A stretch of 64,000 nucleotides of DNA, taken from positions 124,001 to 188,000 of the forward strand of contig SRSI01000014.1 of assembly GCA_005656395.1 (NCBI GenBank). The letters run 5' to 3'. The DNA is from Strongyloides papillosus. Taxonomy: Eukaryota > Nematoda > Chromadorea > Rhabditida > Strongyloididae. The notes beneath the pieces are model-generated. The model saw nothing but the letters and a program-made list of their open reading frames with translations. It was not told the DNA's origin and searched no databases. A program made the position numbers and the translations under genes. Below are positions 25,427 through 36,508 of this stretch, one piece after another (position 1 is the stretch's first letter; every line of letters begins with the position of its first letter).

Positions 25427-25458
25427 AAAGTTTGAAAATATTAAAATCATAAATCAAA

Positions 25459-26428
25459 ATGAATTTTCTAAAATATTTGATTATTCTGGGACTCTATACT
25501 ATTCATTATAGTAAACAAATTTCTTCTTCAGAAGAAGATTCATCAAGTGTAAGTGACAAAAATAATAGCTATAAAGATAGTCCTGAATTATTAAAAAATA
25601 TTCAAGACAAATCTGAAAATAATGTTTCTAATAGTTAAACTAATGGCACAATCGATTTAAACAATGGGAATAAAGATTCGAGAAAGAATAACAAATTTAA
25701 AAAATTTGTGGTATGCAATTTTTTATTTGCAAGATTAATTTTTTAGAAACAAACAAAAAAAATATTAACAAGTGAAACAGCTAGAAAGATGGAGAAAATT
25801 TTGCAAGCGGTGGACTACAACTTGCTAATCTTTCAATAAAAAATCAGTATGTAAAATTAAATCTCTCTAAATTATAGGAGGAAAAAAACGAAAAGAAAAA
25901 AAGAAGCAAAAGGGTATTTTAGATAATTTTAATGCTAAAAGACTAAAAATATGTTTTATATGGTTTGTTTGAAAAAAAACATGTAAGTTATCAAATACTT
26001 TATTTATTTATCATTTAAAAATAAAAAGAGGAGCGAATCGTTTGTGAAAGTAGTGACAGTAGTGAAGAAAAAAATAAAGAAAAAGAAGGATAAAAAAGAA
26101 GCAAGTGGGAGTGTATCTTTAAAATAAGTTTTTAGAAAAAAAACAAATTATCTAGAGAAAGTAGTAGCAGCAGCGAGGAAAAAAATAAGAAAAATGTAAG
26201 TATAAATGTATTTTTTAAATAAATTTTCAGAAAAAAAAATAAAGAAAATGAATCTAAAAAAAAAACAAAAAAAAGCATAAATAAAAAAGGAAAAGTCAGG
26301 AATTTTACTAAGTAATGTTGAAATTACTTAAATTTGTTCTTTAGGATAAAGTCATGGAAACAGTTACAAATGGTGCTAAGAAAAGTATTGCAAAACAGGT
26401 CTCTAAGAAAATGCTAAAACGTTTTTAA
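25459..26428 (+). pseudogene. Gene of many small exons for a secreted Ser/Glu/Lys-rich protein, apparently damaged
   Basis: The ATG at 25459 opens a signal peptide (MNFLKYLIILGLYTIHYSKQ) followed by SSSEEDSSS. A perfect GTAAGT donor follows at 25549. Reading on instead gives further coding-like sequence to a TAA at 25636-25638, then NGNKDSRKNNKFKKF and a donor at 25711 with an acceptor at 25746. Further small exon-like pieces sit between short introns: about 25878-25909 (Lys/Glu-rich), 26030-26087 (CESSDSSEEKNKEK), 26138-26195 (RESSSSSEEKNKKN, donor GTAAGT at 26196, acceptor ending 26230), 26231-26315, and a last exon 26345-26428 ending in AKKSIAKQVSKKMLKRF and a stop. Two exons are clearly repeats of each other (ESS-SSEEKNK). 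Internal stops in simple readings suggest decay, or that I have some splice sites wrong. The family is unknown. The acidic N-terminal part with a cationic helical C-terminus recalls peptide precursors, but that is only a resemblance. Confidence 0.5.
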
Positions 26429-26900
26429 AAAATTATAAAATTTCGAATAAATTTTTAAATAAATTATTGAAATTTTACACTGGAAAGTATATAACTTACT
26501 CTTTATCTAAAGGTTAATTTTTAAAAAAAGACAAAACATGGTTTTTTAGACTTAAACAAAAGGTTTTAATTTATTATTGTAAAATTTCAATAATTAAATA
26601 TATTATCAATAAAATTTTATTTTTTTTTATAATTAAGTGCTTTTCATTTTTAATATAAGTTAACAGTACAAAAAAACTATAATTTTTTTTTAAAATCAAA
26701 TGTTGTATTTGATATTACATTTTAAATATTTGTAAATTTTTTTAATATCTTATGTAGATAAGTACTTTTCATAGTATTGTAAGTAAAACAATTTGTGATG
26801 AAGAAATAGTTCTATATCTTATGCTAATAAAAAATTAAGATATACAACAAAAATATATTATAATCAATGATGAAAACTGTCAAGTTAACATGGATTACAG
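26429..26900. other. AT-rich spacer up to the inverted-repeat element
   Basis: Includes the probable 3' region of the small-exon gene (AATAAATTTTT near 26445). No gene or repeat seen before the left arm begins at 26901. Confidence 0.5.
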
Positions 26901-27469
26901 ATAAAATCAAATCCTTCTCTCACGAAGGCTGTTATGTAAAACTATTTTTTTTGTGCATATACTTTCGTAGACCTCATTTTTGCATATACAAAATTTCACA
27001 AAATAAAATACATTTAATTTTTTTTGTATATTCAGTTAATATGATAGATAACTATTTTAAAATAATATGCTTATGTCAAAAATTATTAAATGCATATACC
27101 CTTCGTTTTTAAAATCAGTAAACAAAAAATGATGAGCGGAAACATTCCATTCATTTTTTTTTACATAATGTATTTGTCTATTAATGAACATGAAGAAAAT
27201 AGTAAAATTTACTTAGTTTTTTAAAATATTGAATACATTTAAATTTGATACATTTTTTTATTTCGTGTGTTTTTGGAATATATATTACTAATAAAGATAG
27301 AAGATTTTATAAACGTTTTCTTAGCATTTTAATTTTAATTGTGCACTAAATCTGAGTACAAATGCATGTTATAAAATTTGCAAACAAATTATCTTTCACT
27401 AAAACTTTGTATATACAAATATTAAAATAATGCTTTACTTCCAAAAAATGAACTTAACAAAGTAATATA
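26901..27469 (+). repeat. Left arm of a 569-base terminal inverted repeat
   Basis: The reverse complement recurs at 35376-35943 with only scattered differences; by eye the arms look about 98% identical. The outer edge begins ATAAAATCAAATCCTTCTCT. The flanking sequences differ outside the repeat (GATTACAG on the left, GTGAATAC on the right), so no long target duplication is seen; a two-base AT duplication cannot be told apart from the repeat edge. The open frame at 26867-27112 lies in this arm and has no protein character. Confidence 0.85.
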
Positions 27470-28305
27470 GTATCATTATAATTTTTTTTTATCACTTGTT
27501 ATTTATCTCATCTTTAATAACATTATTTGAAACTAAGATTAAATATCTACATACATATTTTTAAATAAATATGTATAAATATATATTTATTACGCCGTTG
27601 ATCTATTTTTTTTATAACTTTTAAAAAGTTATAAATTTTGCCCTATACAAACTCTCTTACATACAATTTTTATCTCTCTCTTTTGATAGTGCCAAAAAAG
27701 TTTGAAAAATGCGATTATCAAGTGCCAATTTCAATAAACTTTATAATTTACGATGTTTCTAGATTAAAAAATACTTATAATTTTTCGAAGATATTTCTTT
27801 TATAATGCCAAAGTGCATTTTTGTATCTATTATTGGCGGCACATAACATATTTAAAATGAATTTTAACATTACTTTACATAAATTATCTCCAGATAGTAA
27901 TATTAGTTGCAAAAAAGAGACTAAAGAAATTTTAAGTAAAATAAAAATCTACCCATATTTAGAAACATGGGTAAAATTTAGATACATGTAAATATAAACT
28001 CTACCTATGATTTGAGTTTAGACATGATATCACTAATCATTTAATAAACTGAAAAGTGTAAGAAATATAAAAGTATAAAATTCACAAATATATAGTCACA
28101 TACTGAAGAAGTCAGTTATTTTTTTCAATTTGGATAACTATGAACTGTTAGCTGCTACATATCTATCAGATTCAATACTGTTTAAAAGAAGATGGTCAAA
28201 GAATATGACCATTTGAACGAATGTCATTAGTATTTGAACAGTATTTTCATATAAATATTTCATTTAATTTTTTCTGCTTCAATATATCATTTTCTCAAAA
28301 TAATC

Positions 28306-28656
28306 ATGAATTCGAAGTCGGATGCTTTCGTTAAGCTAAATCTATCGGCTGATATAAGTTTTAACTTATGTTTTTGAGATTGTATATTATTTTTTTAGGA
28401 AGCCAGCAAGCTTTTAAAAATGATCCTCACTCATCAGTCCCAAAGTGAATAAAGAGCAGTTGAAAAAGAAAAGTTTTTGGAATTGACCAATAAGATTGAA
28501 AAAGTCTAGAAATGGGTCTTGTGGTTGTATAGAAAATCAAAATGTTTATAAGACACATATTAAGAATAGAAAAGCAAATTGCTCTTTTGCAAGAAAAGAT
28601 GATAAACTGTCAACAGGAGCCAGTCAATGTAGTAATGAAGATTGATTAAGAAATCC
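28306..28656 (+). pseudogene. Decayed small gene with charged helical sequence
   Basis: ATG near 28306 starts MNSKSDAFVKLNLSAD. An intron-like stretch follows whose donor would be ATAAGT, one base away from GTAAGT, and its acceptor TTTTTTTAG lies near 28399. Reading then continues EASKLLKMILTHQSQSE, a TAA, and AVEKEKFLELTNKIEKV, with further stops and a frame change to RIEKQIALLQEKMINCQQEP and a final stop near 28656. The Leu/Lys/Glu periodicity suggests a former coiled coil. The family is unknown and it is clearly non-functional. Confidence 0.4.
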
Positions 28657-29479
28657 AAAAAAAATTAGTGATAATTTATGTAAAAATCCATCCATATTTA
28701 TATTTATATTGTGTTGTAAAGTCTAACTATTTATTAAAAAGTTGTTATATATTTTATTTCCTTTAACTTCTTTGAATTACTGTAAAAAACAACTATTAAA
28801 AATGTTTAAAACTTTTCCTTATAAAGAAACAACTCTTATTCAACTAGTAATTGACTGAATTTGGGTTAAATATCTTAAGTTTGGCTGTGAGTATAGTAGA
28901 AAAATTATTCTACACAATCAAGTCAAGAGATTGTAAAAGATATAGAAGGAATTGTAATAAAAAATATTAAGCCATTTCAAAATTATTGTCATATTTATGT
29001 ATCATATTTTACTAATACATAATATTATTCATTATTTCTTTAAAAAAATTCTCCAAATTTAGATGTTTTAACAGTACACAAAATCCTCTATATTTATAGA
29101 GGAGAGATTTCGGTCTGTAAATTATTTTCGAATTTCTAGGTTTTTTTTGGTGAAATATATCTGGGGAAACATGGTAAAACATAATATCAAATATTGGCTC
29201 CATACGATATGCCGTTCTTGAGATATATCGACTTAAAGGTACCAAATTCCAAATTTTTGTACCTCCATATCTTCCTCAAAAATTAATTTTTTTGTTTGAA
29301 ATTTCACAATTAGACATCATTTTTAATGCTTATTACGCATAAACAATAAAATCTAGCAAAAAAAAATTCAACCTCGAGATTTGGGATATCGTCGAAAATG
29401 ATACTTTTTACCCCAAATTTTACCCTTTTAGAGCGACATATCTCGCTTTAGAAAACCAAATTCAAAACGTTTGAAAATA

Positions 29480-30240
29480 CCTCCCTGGACAATTGATTTC
29501 TCTACATTTTAAGACTATTTTCAAGAGAATCGGACAACTTTGAGTATGAATGAACTCAAAAAAAATTTTTTTGGAAATTTTTTTTTTGTAAACATTTTTA
29601 TTTTGAAACTGAATAAATATATGAAGATGTCAATATTTTAAAGTAGTTTCTTCAACAAAGTTATTCTAAGAACAATTCTCTATCTAATGGCGTTAAGCAT
29701 GTTTTAAAAGATCTATCCAGTTCCAAGATATAGTGATTTAAAAAATTTACCAAATTTTTGCCAAAAAAATATTTTTTGACTTTGAGGTAAAAAAAAAGTA
29801 CAAAAATGACAAGCAATCAAAAAAATAAAAAAAACCTATCTGGGGAATTTTGTTATGAACATTTTAAGAGTATTTTCAAGAAAATCGGACAACTTTGAAT
29901 ATGAGGGAACTAAAAAAAACTTTTTTTGGGGATTTTTTTTTCGTAAAAAGTTTACTTTGAGACTAAATAAATATATGAAGATCTCAAAATATTTATATAG
30001 TTTTTTTGGCAAAGTTATTCAAAAACAATTCTCTATCAAATGACGTTAAGAATAATTTGATAAAACCACCCAGTTCCGAGATATAATGATTTAAAAAATC
30101 TACCAAACATTTGCAAAAAAAATTGTTTTTGACTTTGAGGTAAAAAAAAAAGTACAAAAATGAAAAGCAATCGAAAAAACAAAGAAAGTATATCTGGAGA
30201 ATTTTGTTGTGAACATTTTAAGATCATAAGTAGCAATATA
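29480..30240. repeat. Tandem direct repeat, two copies, period about 356 bases
   Basis: The landmark 'attttcaag(a)gaatcggac' occurs at 29516 and 29872. The same order of blocks then follows in both: 'aacaattctctatc', a 'ccagttccgagatata' block, and 'tttttgactttgaggtaaaa' ending in 'ctggggaattttgt'. A third start appears near 30190 and is then lost. The copies are perhaps 85% alike by eye. Chance open frames in both strands here (for example 29855-30043, 30036-30287) come from the repeat. Confidence 0.75.
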
Positions 30241-30299
30241 TATTGTACCGTTCTTAAGATATCTGGGAAAATGCCGAAGCATGTCACAAAAAAAATTTT

Positions 30300-31390
30300 T
30301 TAAAATCTTATAAAAGTCGCATTTTTTCTAACTTTTATACAATTTAAACATGTATTTTTCATATTTTAATGAATTGTAATTATAAAAATAAGTTTTTACG
30401 ATAATTTTATGTAATTTTAATGTAAAAATTCTAAACAGTAATAAAAAATGTTGATTAGTAATTCCATTTTAAATTAAGAAACAATTTTATACTTAATATA
30501 TAATGTCTTAAGCATCTAATATAAAGACAAATCAAGCAAATTTGGACATTTGGAAAAAATTTTGGCTGCTCGAAGTGCTATATTTTATAATAAAGATCGC
30601 ATTTATTTATATAAACGGCGACGAATTCTTGCGATCTAAAAAAATATAGCAAATCATCAAGCGGTAGATGTATTTTTATATATCTCTATATACATGCCCT
30701 TTAATGACCCTACTTGAGTACTTAATGAAGAAGATGTGACGTGTCAAAAAATTACGCTGTTAATAAATTTTTTATAAGGCAAAGATACATTTTTGAAATG
30801 ATTCATGATGAAAATGTTTTACACAAGTCTTTAAACAACACGCAAAATTTTTTTGAAATGAATAAACTGAAGATAATCTTGAGAATCCCGACATTTGTAG
30901 CGCATAACCTTCTCACCCCTCTGACCCTTGAAAAAATTTCAAAGGTTTAAACAACTACTCTCATTGTCATTTGTAATTAATTAAACATATTATTTATAAT
31001 ATTTACTGATAATTGCAAAAATGCTAATTAATTAAAATTTTTATTTTGATAATCAAGAAAACAAAAAAAGAATTAAAACAAATCAACGCATAAAACTAAA
31101 TTTTTTAAAATCTCTCTTTTTTTTAACCACACACAAAAAATTAAGATTAAAAAAGCCACAAAAATTACATGCCAAATGATATATGATAAAGTGTAAAGCT
31201 TAAAAGCAAAATGTTTGAATAGATTAAGAGAAGTGTCATGTAAAAAAATGCTCAAACGAAAATAACATTCACAATTAGCTTTATACATCTGCCAGGTAAA
31301 AGTAAATTTTTTTTAATTAAGCAACTATATCTATATTTTATAAATTTAAAAAAAGAATAAATGAGGGATAGAGATATATTTTATGTAAAA
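30300..31390. other. AT-rich interior of the inverted-repeat element
   Basis: No supportable gene. Frames at 30741-30950 (plus) and 31073-31288 (minus) are short and motif-free. Confidence 0.5.
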
Positions 31391-31442
31391 AATCAAAGCC
31401 CTGCGGGCGAGCAACGGCGAGCGAAGCGAGTTCGTTGCTTGT
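31391..31442. other. GC-rich hairpin block in AT-rich DNA
   Basis: About 45 bases are strongly GC-rich in surroundings of about 85% AT. The first half is the hairpin GCCC-TGC-GGGC. The second half is AGCAACG, a purine-rich loop with GCGAGCGAAGCGAG, then CGTTGCT: a perfect 7-base stem. The function is unknown. It could be a structured RNA, a replication or cleavage signal of the surrounding element, or an insertion. Confidence 0.5.
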
Positions 31443-31708
31443 ATTTTATATATTAAAAGATATAACTGTGTTTCAAAAAATTTTCTCAAATAAACAAGAT
31501 GTTATTACTATATATCGAAAAATTTAAAAAATATCTCCTCTTTTTTATAGATTTAGCAATAAAATTAATGCTTTTAAAAAAATTCTTAAGGAAAAAGTTA
31601 TTTCTAAAGATCGTAAATTTTAAAATTAAGTTCATTAAAAACAAATATTTATTAATACAAAATTTTTTAAAAAAATTTAAAATTTTTTCTTTTTTCCACC
31701 ATGGTACT

Positions 31709-32230
31709 TTAGCCATGGGTAGATCCTTTTTTTTTGGGTCTACCCCCCTTTTTCTTCTCTCCACTATTTTTCTCTTCATCTCCACTTTTTTTTCTCTCCT
31801 CCTCATCTTCTTCTATTTCTTCTTCCTCACTTTTTTTTCTTTTTTCTTCTTCCTCAATTTTTTTTCCTTCTCCCTCATTTTCTTTTCCTTCTCCTTCATT
31901 TTCTTTTCCTTCTCTCTCATTTTTTTTTTCTCCTCCTTCTCCCTCATTTTTTTTTCCTCCACCTTCTTTCTTATTTTTTTTTTCTCCACCATCTTTTTCC
32001 TCTTTATTTTTCTCATTCGTTGAAGAGAAAATGTAGTGAGTTGGTGGAGCAGATCTTATACAGGCCACTTCATACATTAATTTCTGCCCCAACATCTCTA
32101 CACATTTTCTGTACTTTTCTACATGTTCTCGATGACGTTGGAGCCTTAGTTGATCCTCCAAATTATCTTTTATTTTTCTCGCTATCTCCGGATTTTCTCG
32201 AAGTTTTCTTCTTATAAATTCCGACGCCAT
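31709..32230 (-). CDS. Lys/Glu-rich protein with a C-terminal AT-hook-like motif
   Basis: A 173-residue open frame. Residues 1-70 are a plausible helical domain (FIRRKLRENPEIARKIKDNL, then HREHVEKYRKCVEMLGQKL). Residues 75-160 are a highly charged Gly/Lys/Glu low-complexity tract. The end, KKGGRPKKKGSTHG, resembles an AT-hook (GRP flanked by basic residues), which binds the minor groove of AT-rich DNA in chromatin proteins. The ATG at 32230 lies 7 bases after a TTTTTTTCTAG acceptor, which fits cis- or trans-splicing to a leader and favours a real gene. The tract also gives long open frames on the opposite strand (Phe/Ser-rich); those are shadows. It sits inside the inverted-repeat element, so it may be cargo or an element gene. 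The family is unknown. Confidence 0.5.
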   Translation of the reverse strand: MASEFIRRKLRENPEIARKIKDNLEDQLRLQRHREHVEKYRKCVEMLGQKLMYEVACIRSAPPTHYIFSSTNEKNKEEKDGGEKKNKKEGGGKKNEGEGGEKKNEREGKENEGEGKENEGEGKKIEEEEKRKKSEEEEIEEDEEERKKSGDEEKNSGEKKKGGRPKKKGSTHG

Positions 32231-33574
32231 TTAAATATCTAGAAAAAAATTTAAAAATATTTAGAAAATAAATAAAAATATTTAAAAAAAATATAAAATA
32301 TTTAAAAAATAAATAAAAATATTTAAAAAATATAAAAAATATAAAAATAAAATAGATTTTATTTAACAACCTGCACAATCCTGTATTTTGGAAAAACGTT
32401 GTTCAAACATAAAAAAGTAGATGAAAAATGCACCACTTTTGACCGTAATTAACTATTGATAAAATGAAAATAAACAGTAAATATTAAAAATTAATGTGAT
32501 TTCGTAATTATCGTAAAAATCTGAATTTAGAAGTATAAAAATTGTTAAAAAATATTAAAAAATTTTCTTTCCTCTTAACTATTTAACTCCTATTTTCCCT
32601 AAAAAGACTGATATCAAAAATCGCCTCCATGCGTTTTTAGAAGATGGTCTTGGCTATTCAAAGAAACATTAACTGTCTTCATAGGTAATCTGAGAGTCTC
32701 AAAATCAAATAATTTGTGTCGACAATTTAGGGTCATTTTACAAAAAATTAAATGCAAAAAAATTATTAAACGACAAATATCTCTCTAACAAAGATATTAC
32801 AAATCCGTCATATCAGATTGAAGAATAAAGTCTTGGCTACAAAATGAACTATTGACCATATCCATAGATAGCCTAGAGAATTCAATAAATATTAATTTTT
32901 TTATACGTTATTTTTGTATAGAAGTGCATGTGATAACAGTTTACATGAAATCTTGTGGACTACATATGGATTACAGTTTTATATTTTTAATTCTTGTTGG
33001 ATATTACAATGAAGAACGTTTTGAAGATTGGCAGGAATTTTATCATAAAGTTAATTTTAATTTATTTAATATAATTATTGTTTATCTTTATATTTATTTT
33101 ATTTTACTAGTGAAGTTAATAGATATTTTTACAAATAAAATATATATTTTATGTTTTCATAACTTTTGATATTTTATATTTATTTATTGTTGTTTATTTA
33201 TTTAATTATTATTATTAAAACTTAAAAGTTAATATATCTTGCTAATATCTTGAAACATTTTTTATTAGTATAAAAATGGTATATTTTATACCATTTTGAA
33301 GAAAATTTAATAATTTTTTTATCGACAACACTCAGAAATAATGCAAGAATTTTGCGACAATTAGAAAAGACAGTCAATATTGACGTCAAATTTTCCGACA
33401 ATAAAAATATGTGTTTATTACATCCAAAAAGTAAATTTTTTTTCCTGTCTAAATGAGAGATTTCAAACATACTTTCTGTCGTTTTTTACTCTCCAATCTC
33501 AATGTTTTGTTTTCTTTTTATCGTAAATAAAAACTTGTAAAAGTAATTTTTTTATAAAGTGCATACCTGATCAT
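32231..33574. other. AT-rich interior with faint direct repeats
   Basis: A degraded pair near 32645 and 32831 shares 'gtcttggcta' followed about 40 bases later by 'cataG.tA.cctgaga.t.tcaa' (approximate), a spacing of about 186 bases. That is close to the 189-base satellite further right, so it may be an older relative. The open frame at 32852-33169 is hydrophobic and without motif. Confidence 0.4.
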
Positions 33575-34270
33575 AAGTAATACCAACATTTTTTGTATAA
33601 ATTTTTATATAAATGTATAAAAATTATTCTTTCAAATGTCGTAAATAATAATTATGAGTTTTTATATACAGATGGAATATTCAAATATGTTGATTAGAAT
33701 GTGCTTAATCACATATATAAGAATTATGAGAAAGTGATGTTTCGTTTTTAAGATATTGCCATTTTTATGCACCATACCTTACTGATATATAGTTTATATA
33801 AATGTATGAAAATTGTTGTTACAAATGCCATAGATGGTAAATATAAGTTTTTATAAACAATCAAAATACATAGATATGTTAATTAGAATGTGCTTAATCA
33901 CATATATAAAAATTTTGAGAAAGTAATGTTTCGTTTTTAAGATATTGCTATTTTTATGCACCATACGTTATTAAAATATTATATATATAGATGTATGAAA
34001 ATTGTTTTTTCAAATGCCGTAGATGGTAAATGTGAGTTTTTAGAAACAATCAAAATACCTAGATATGTTGATAAGAATATGTTTAATCAGATATATAAAA
34101 ACTACGAGAAAGTAATAATTCGTTTTTAAGATATTGTCACTTTTATGCACCATACGTTATTAATATATGATATATATGGATGTATAAAAATTGTTATTTC
34201 AAATGCTATAGATGGTAAATATCAATTTTAAAAAACAAGTGAAAATATCCTAAAATGTTGATAAAAATAA
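33575..34270. repeat. Tandem satellite, period 189-190 bases, three full copies and a partial one
   Basis: Unit starts at 33689, 33878, 34067 and 34257 (consensus GTTGATTAGAATGTGCTTAA). Each unit carries 'tcgtttttaagatattg', 'ttttatgcaccata', and 'caaatgc..tagatggtaaat'. A partial first copy begins near 33575. The spacing is regular to one base. Confidence 0.85.
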
Positions 34271-35375
34271 TATTAATAATATAATCAAATAATTTAAATG
34301 CTGATTAAATTGTTTTTATAGATTTTGTTTTTTAGAATTTCTGGCATATTAAAATCCGGATTTTCAAATGTCAAATGATAAAGATATATTTTAAACAAAA
34401 TATAGTACTCAAAATTACAATTGTTTTAATTAAAAAACAGTTAAATTGACACTATCGATGTGATAATGTTTACAAATTTATAAAATACTTCAATTTTAGT
34501 TTCAATTACTGTTATAAAGCTGTAACTAACTTAAGATGGTTGATAAAGCAAAAATAGCATTTATCCTAAATGTTAATAAAATTTTTGTTACTTATTTTAT
34601 TTTATGTTTTAAATCAAACACAACGCATACATATTATTTATCATTTTGATTTTTCATTATCTTTAGTAACTATTATTTGATTAAAACAATTTTAATTTAG
34701 AATATTAAATTTTATCTAAAATAATTTTTTATATTTTGCACATTGTAAAAGCCGAGTTTTAATTTACTATAAATTTTAACAAAATAAAATTTATAATGAC
34801 AATTAAATCAACATTTTCAATTATTCATATTTCAATTTATTAATATTCCAATATATTAATACTTTAATTTATTAATTCTTCAAGTTTCTAATATGTTTTA
34901 GATAGCTAATAATAACGAACTTTCGTAATATTAGCCCAAATGAACAATTGCTAGTTTAGTTATTTTCGTCGTATAACTTTTTAATCAAGTTAGTAAATTT
35001 ATAGACCGAACTTTTAATGCAATAGATCAAATTAGTATGTAACTATACTGATTAGTTTAGGTAAATCAGGAGTTGAAAATTACTCAAAATTTTAAGGATT
35101 ATAAATATACGATATAAAGCAATTTGTTTAATTAAAATCTAGTACTAATAATACTTTTAACTACCTTAATTTATTAATAAAGTAATTTTTATAATTTTCC
35201 AATTCTTTAAAATTTTGATTTCCTAATTTGTTAATTCCTTTAAATATATTGTATTATTAAGGTGCCAATTTTTTATTACTTTAAAAATATTAAACCAGGG
35301 GTAAGTAGATTGTGTGTAATGTTATTAAGGATGGGATAATTAGTAGGCGATGAAAAAGAAAAATTGTAAAAATAA
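34271..35375. other. AT-rich interior of the element up to the right arm
   Basis: Nothing supportable. Local TTAATT-rich stretches only (34840-34890). Confidence 0.5.
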
Positions 35376-35943
35376 TATATTACTTTGTTAAGTTCATTTT
35401 TTGGAAGTAAAGCATTATTTTAATATTTGTATATACAAAGTTTTAGTGAAAGATAATTTGTTTGCAAATTTTATAACATGCATTTGTACTCAGATTTAGT
35501 GCACAATTAAAATTAAAATGCTAAGAAAACGTTTATAAAATCTTCTATCTTTATTAGTAATATATATTCCAAAAACACACGAAATAAAAAAATGTATCAA
35601 ATTTAAATGTATTCAATATTTTAAAAAACTAAGTAAATTTTACTATTTTCTTCATGTTCATTAATAGACAAATACATTATGTAAAAAAAATGAATGGAAT
35701 GTTTCCGCTCATCATTTTTTGTTTAGTGATTTTGAAAACGAAGGAGATATGCATTTTCTAATTTTTGTCATAAGCATATTATTTTAAAATAGTTATCTAT
35801 CATATTAACTGTATATACAAAAAAAATTAAATGTATTTTATTTTGTGAAATTTTGTATATGCAAAAATGAGGTCTACGAAAGTATATGCACAAAAAAAAT
35901 AGTTTTACATAACAGCCTTCGTGAGAGAAGGATTTGATTTTAT
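35376..35943 (-). repeat. Right arm of the terminal inverted repeat
   Basis: Reverse complement of 26901-27469. The inner edge is at TATATTACTTTGTTAAG and the outer edge at GGATTTGATTTTAT. A few substitutions and short indels separate the arms. Confidence 0.85.
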
Positions 35944-36508
35944 GTGAATACTTTAATTGGCTAAATAATTATTACTTTTCATTAATTTTGTTATGGAATT
36001 CTTAAATTTATAAAGTTATTGTTGTTTGTAAATTGTGTAGAGGAATGAATTTTGTTAAATCGCTATCAACATTGCACGAAATTAACTTCTTATGACAAGT
36101 ATCATCAAATATTATAAAAAACAAAAAAACTTTAAGAATAGTATAATATAATAAAAAATATCAATATTAAATAAAAGTTATACCACTTAGAAATGTTAAA
36201 AATAAATATTTTTGTAGAAAAACGTCAAAATTTATGTATCAACTTTATATTTTCGTTATTTAAAACATTTTTGTGTTACTTGATATTTTTTTGATTTTAA
36301 TAAAATTTAATTTTTTTAGCATGTGGTACTTTTTATTGCATTTTATGAAAATTTATCTAATTTTTTGTGTATTAAAAGAATAAAAAATCATAATAAAAAA
36401 TAATTAATTAATTAGAAATCTAATATTTATTAGTTAATAATATTTATCATTATACAAATATTTACAATAGTTATTTACAAGTAAAAATAATTTTATATGA
36501 TTTTAATT
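35944..36508. other. Spacer between the element and the truncated Argonaute
   Basis: AT-rich, 565 bases, with no coding sequence on the minus strand that could be the missing MID/PIWI part of the Argonaute. If the element or a rearrangement removed the 3' end of that gene, the breakpoint lies here or at 36509. Confidence 0.5.

Larger units (their letters stand above)
26901..35943. mobile_element. Candidate 9-kb DNA element bounded by long inverted repeats
   Basis: Two near-identical inverted arms of about 569 bases enclose 7.9 kb that has no similarity to the flanking gene clusters. The interior holds tandem repeats (29.48-30.24 and 33.58-34.27 kb), a GC-rich hairpin block (31.39-31.44 kb), an AT-hook gene (31.7-32.2 kb) and decayed coding scraps. 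I see no transposase, integrase or polymerase, so if it is a transposon it is non-autonomous or gutted. Alternatives are two copies of one short repeat inserted in opposite orientation, or an inverted duplication. The high arm identity argues for a recent event or gene conversion. Confidence 0.5.

Noticed and set aside
26867..27112. 81-residue plus-strand open frame
   Set aside because: It lies in the left arm of the inverted repeat and shows no protein-like composition; the right arm does not keep the frame.
31391..31442. Bacterial contamination as source of the GC-rich block
   Set aside because: The block is only about 45 bases, flanked smoothly by host-like AT-rich sequence, with no bacterial gene context; kept as a finding instead.
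31499..32036. Plus-strand Phe/Ser-rich open frames of 100-174 residues
   Set aside because: They are the reverse of the Lys/Glu-rich tract of the minus-strand AT-hook gene and consist of simple TTC/TCT/TTT repeats.
32852..33169. 105-residue hydrophobic open frame
   Set aside because: Composition is that expected of AT-rich DNA (Ile, Phe, Tyr, Asn), with no start context, homologue or splice site that I recognise.
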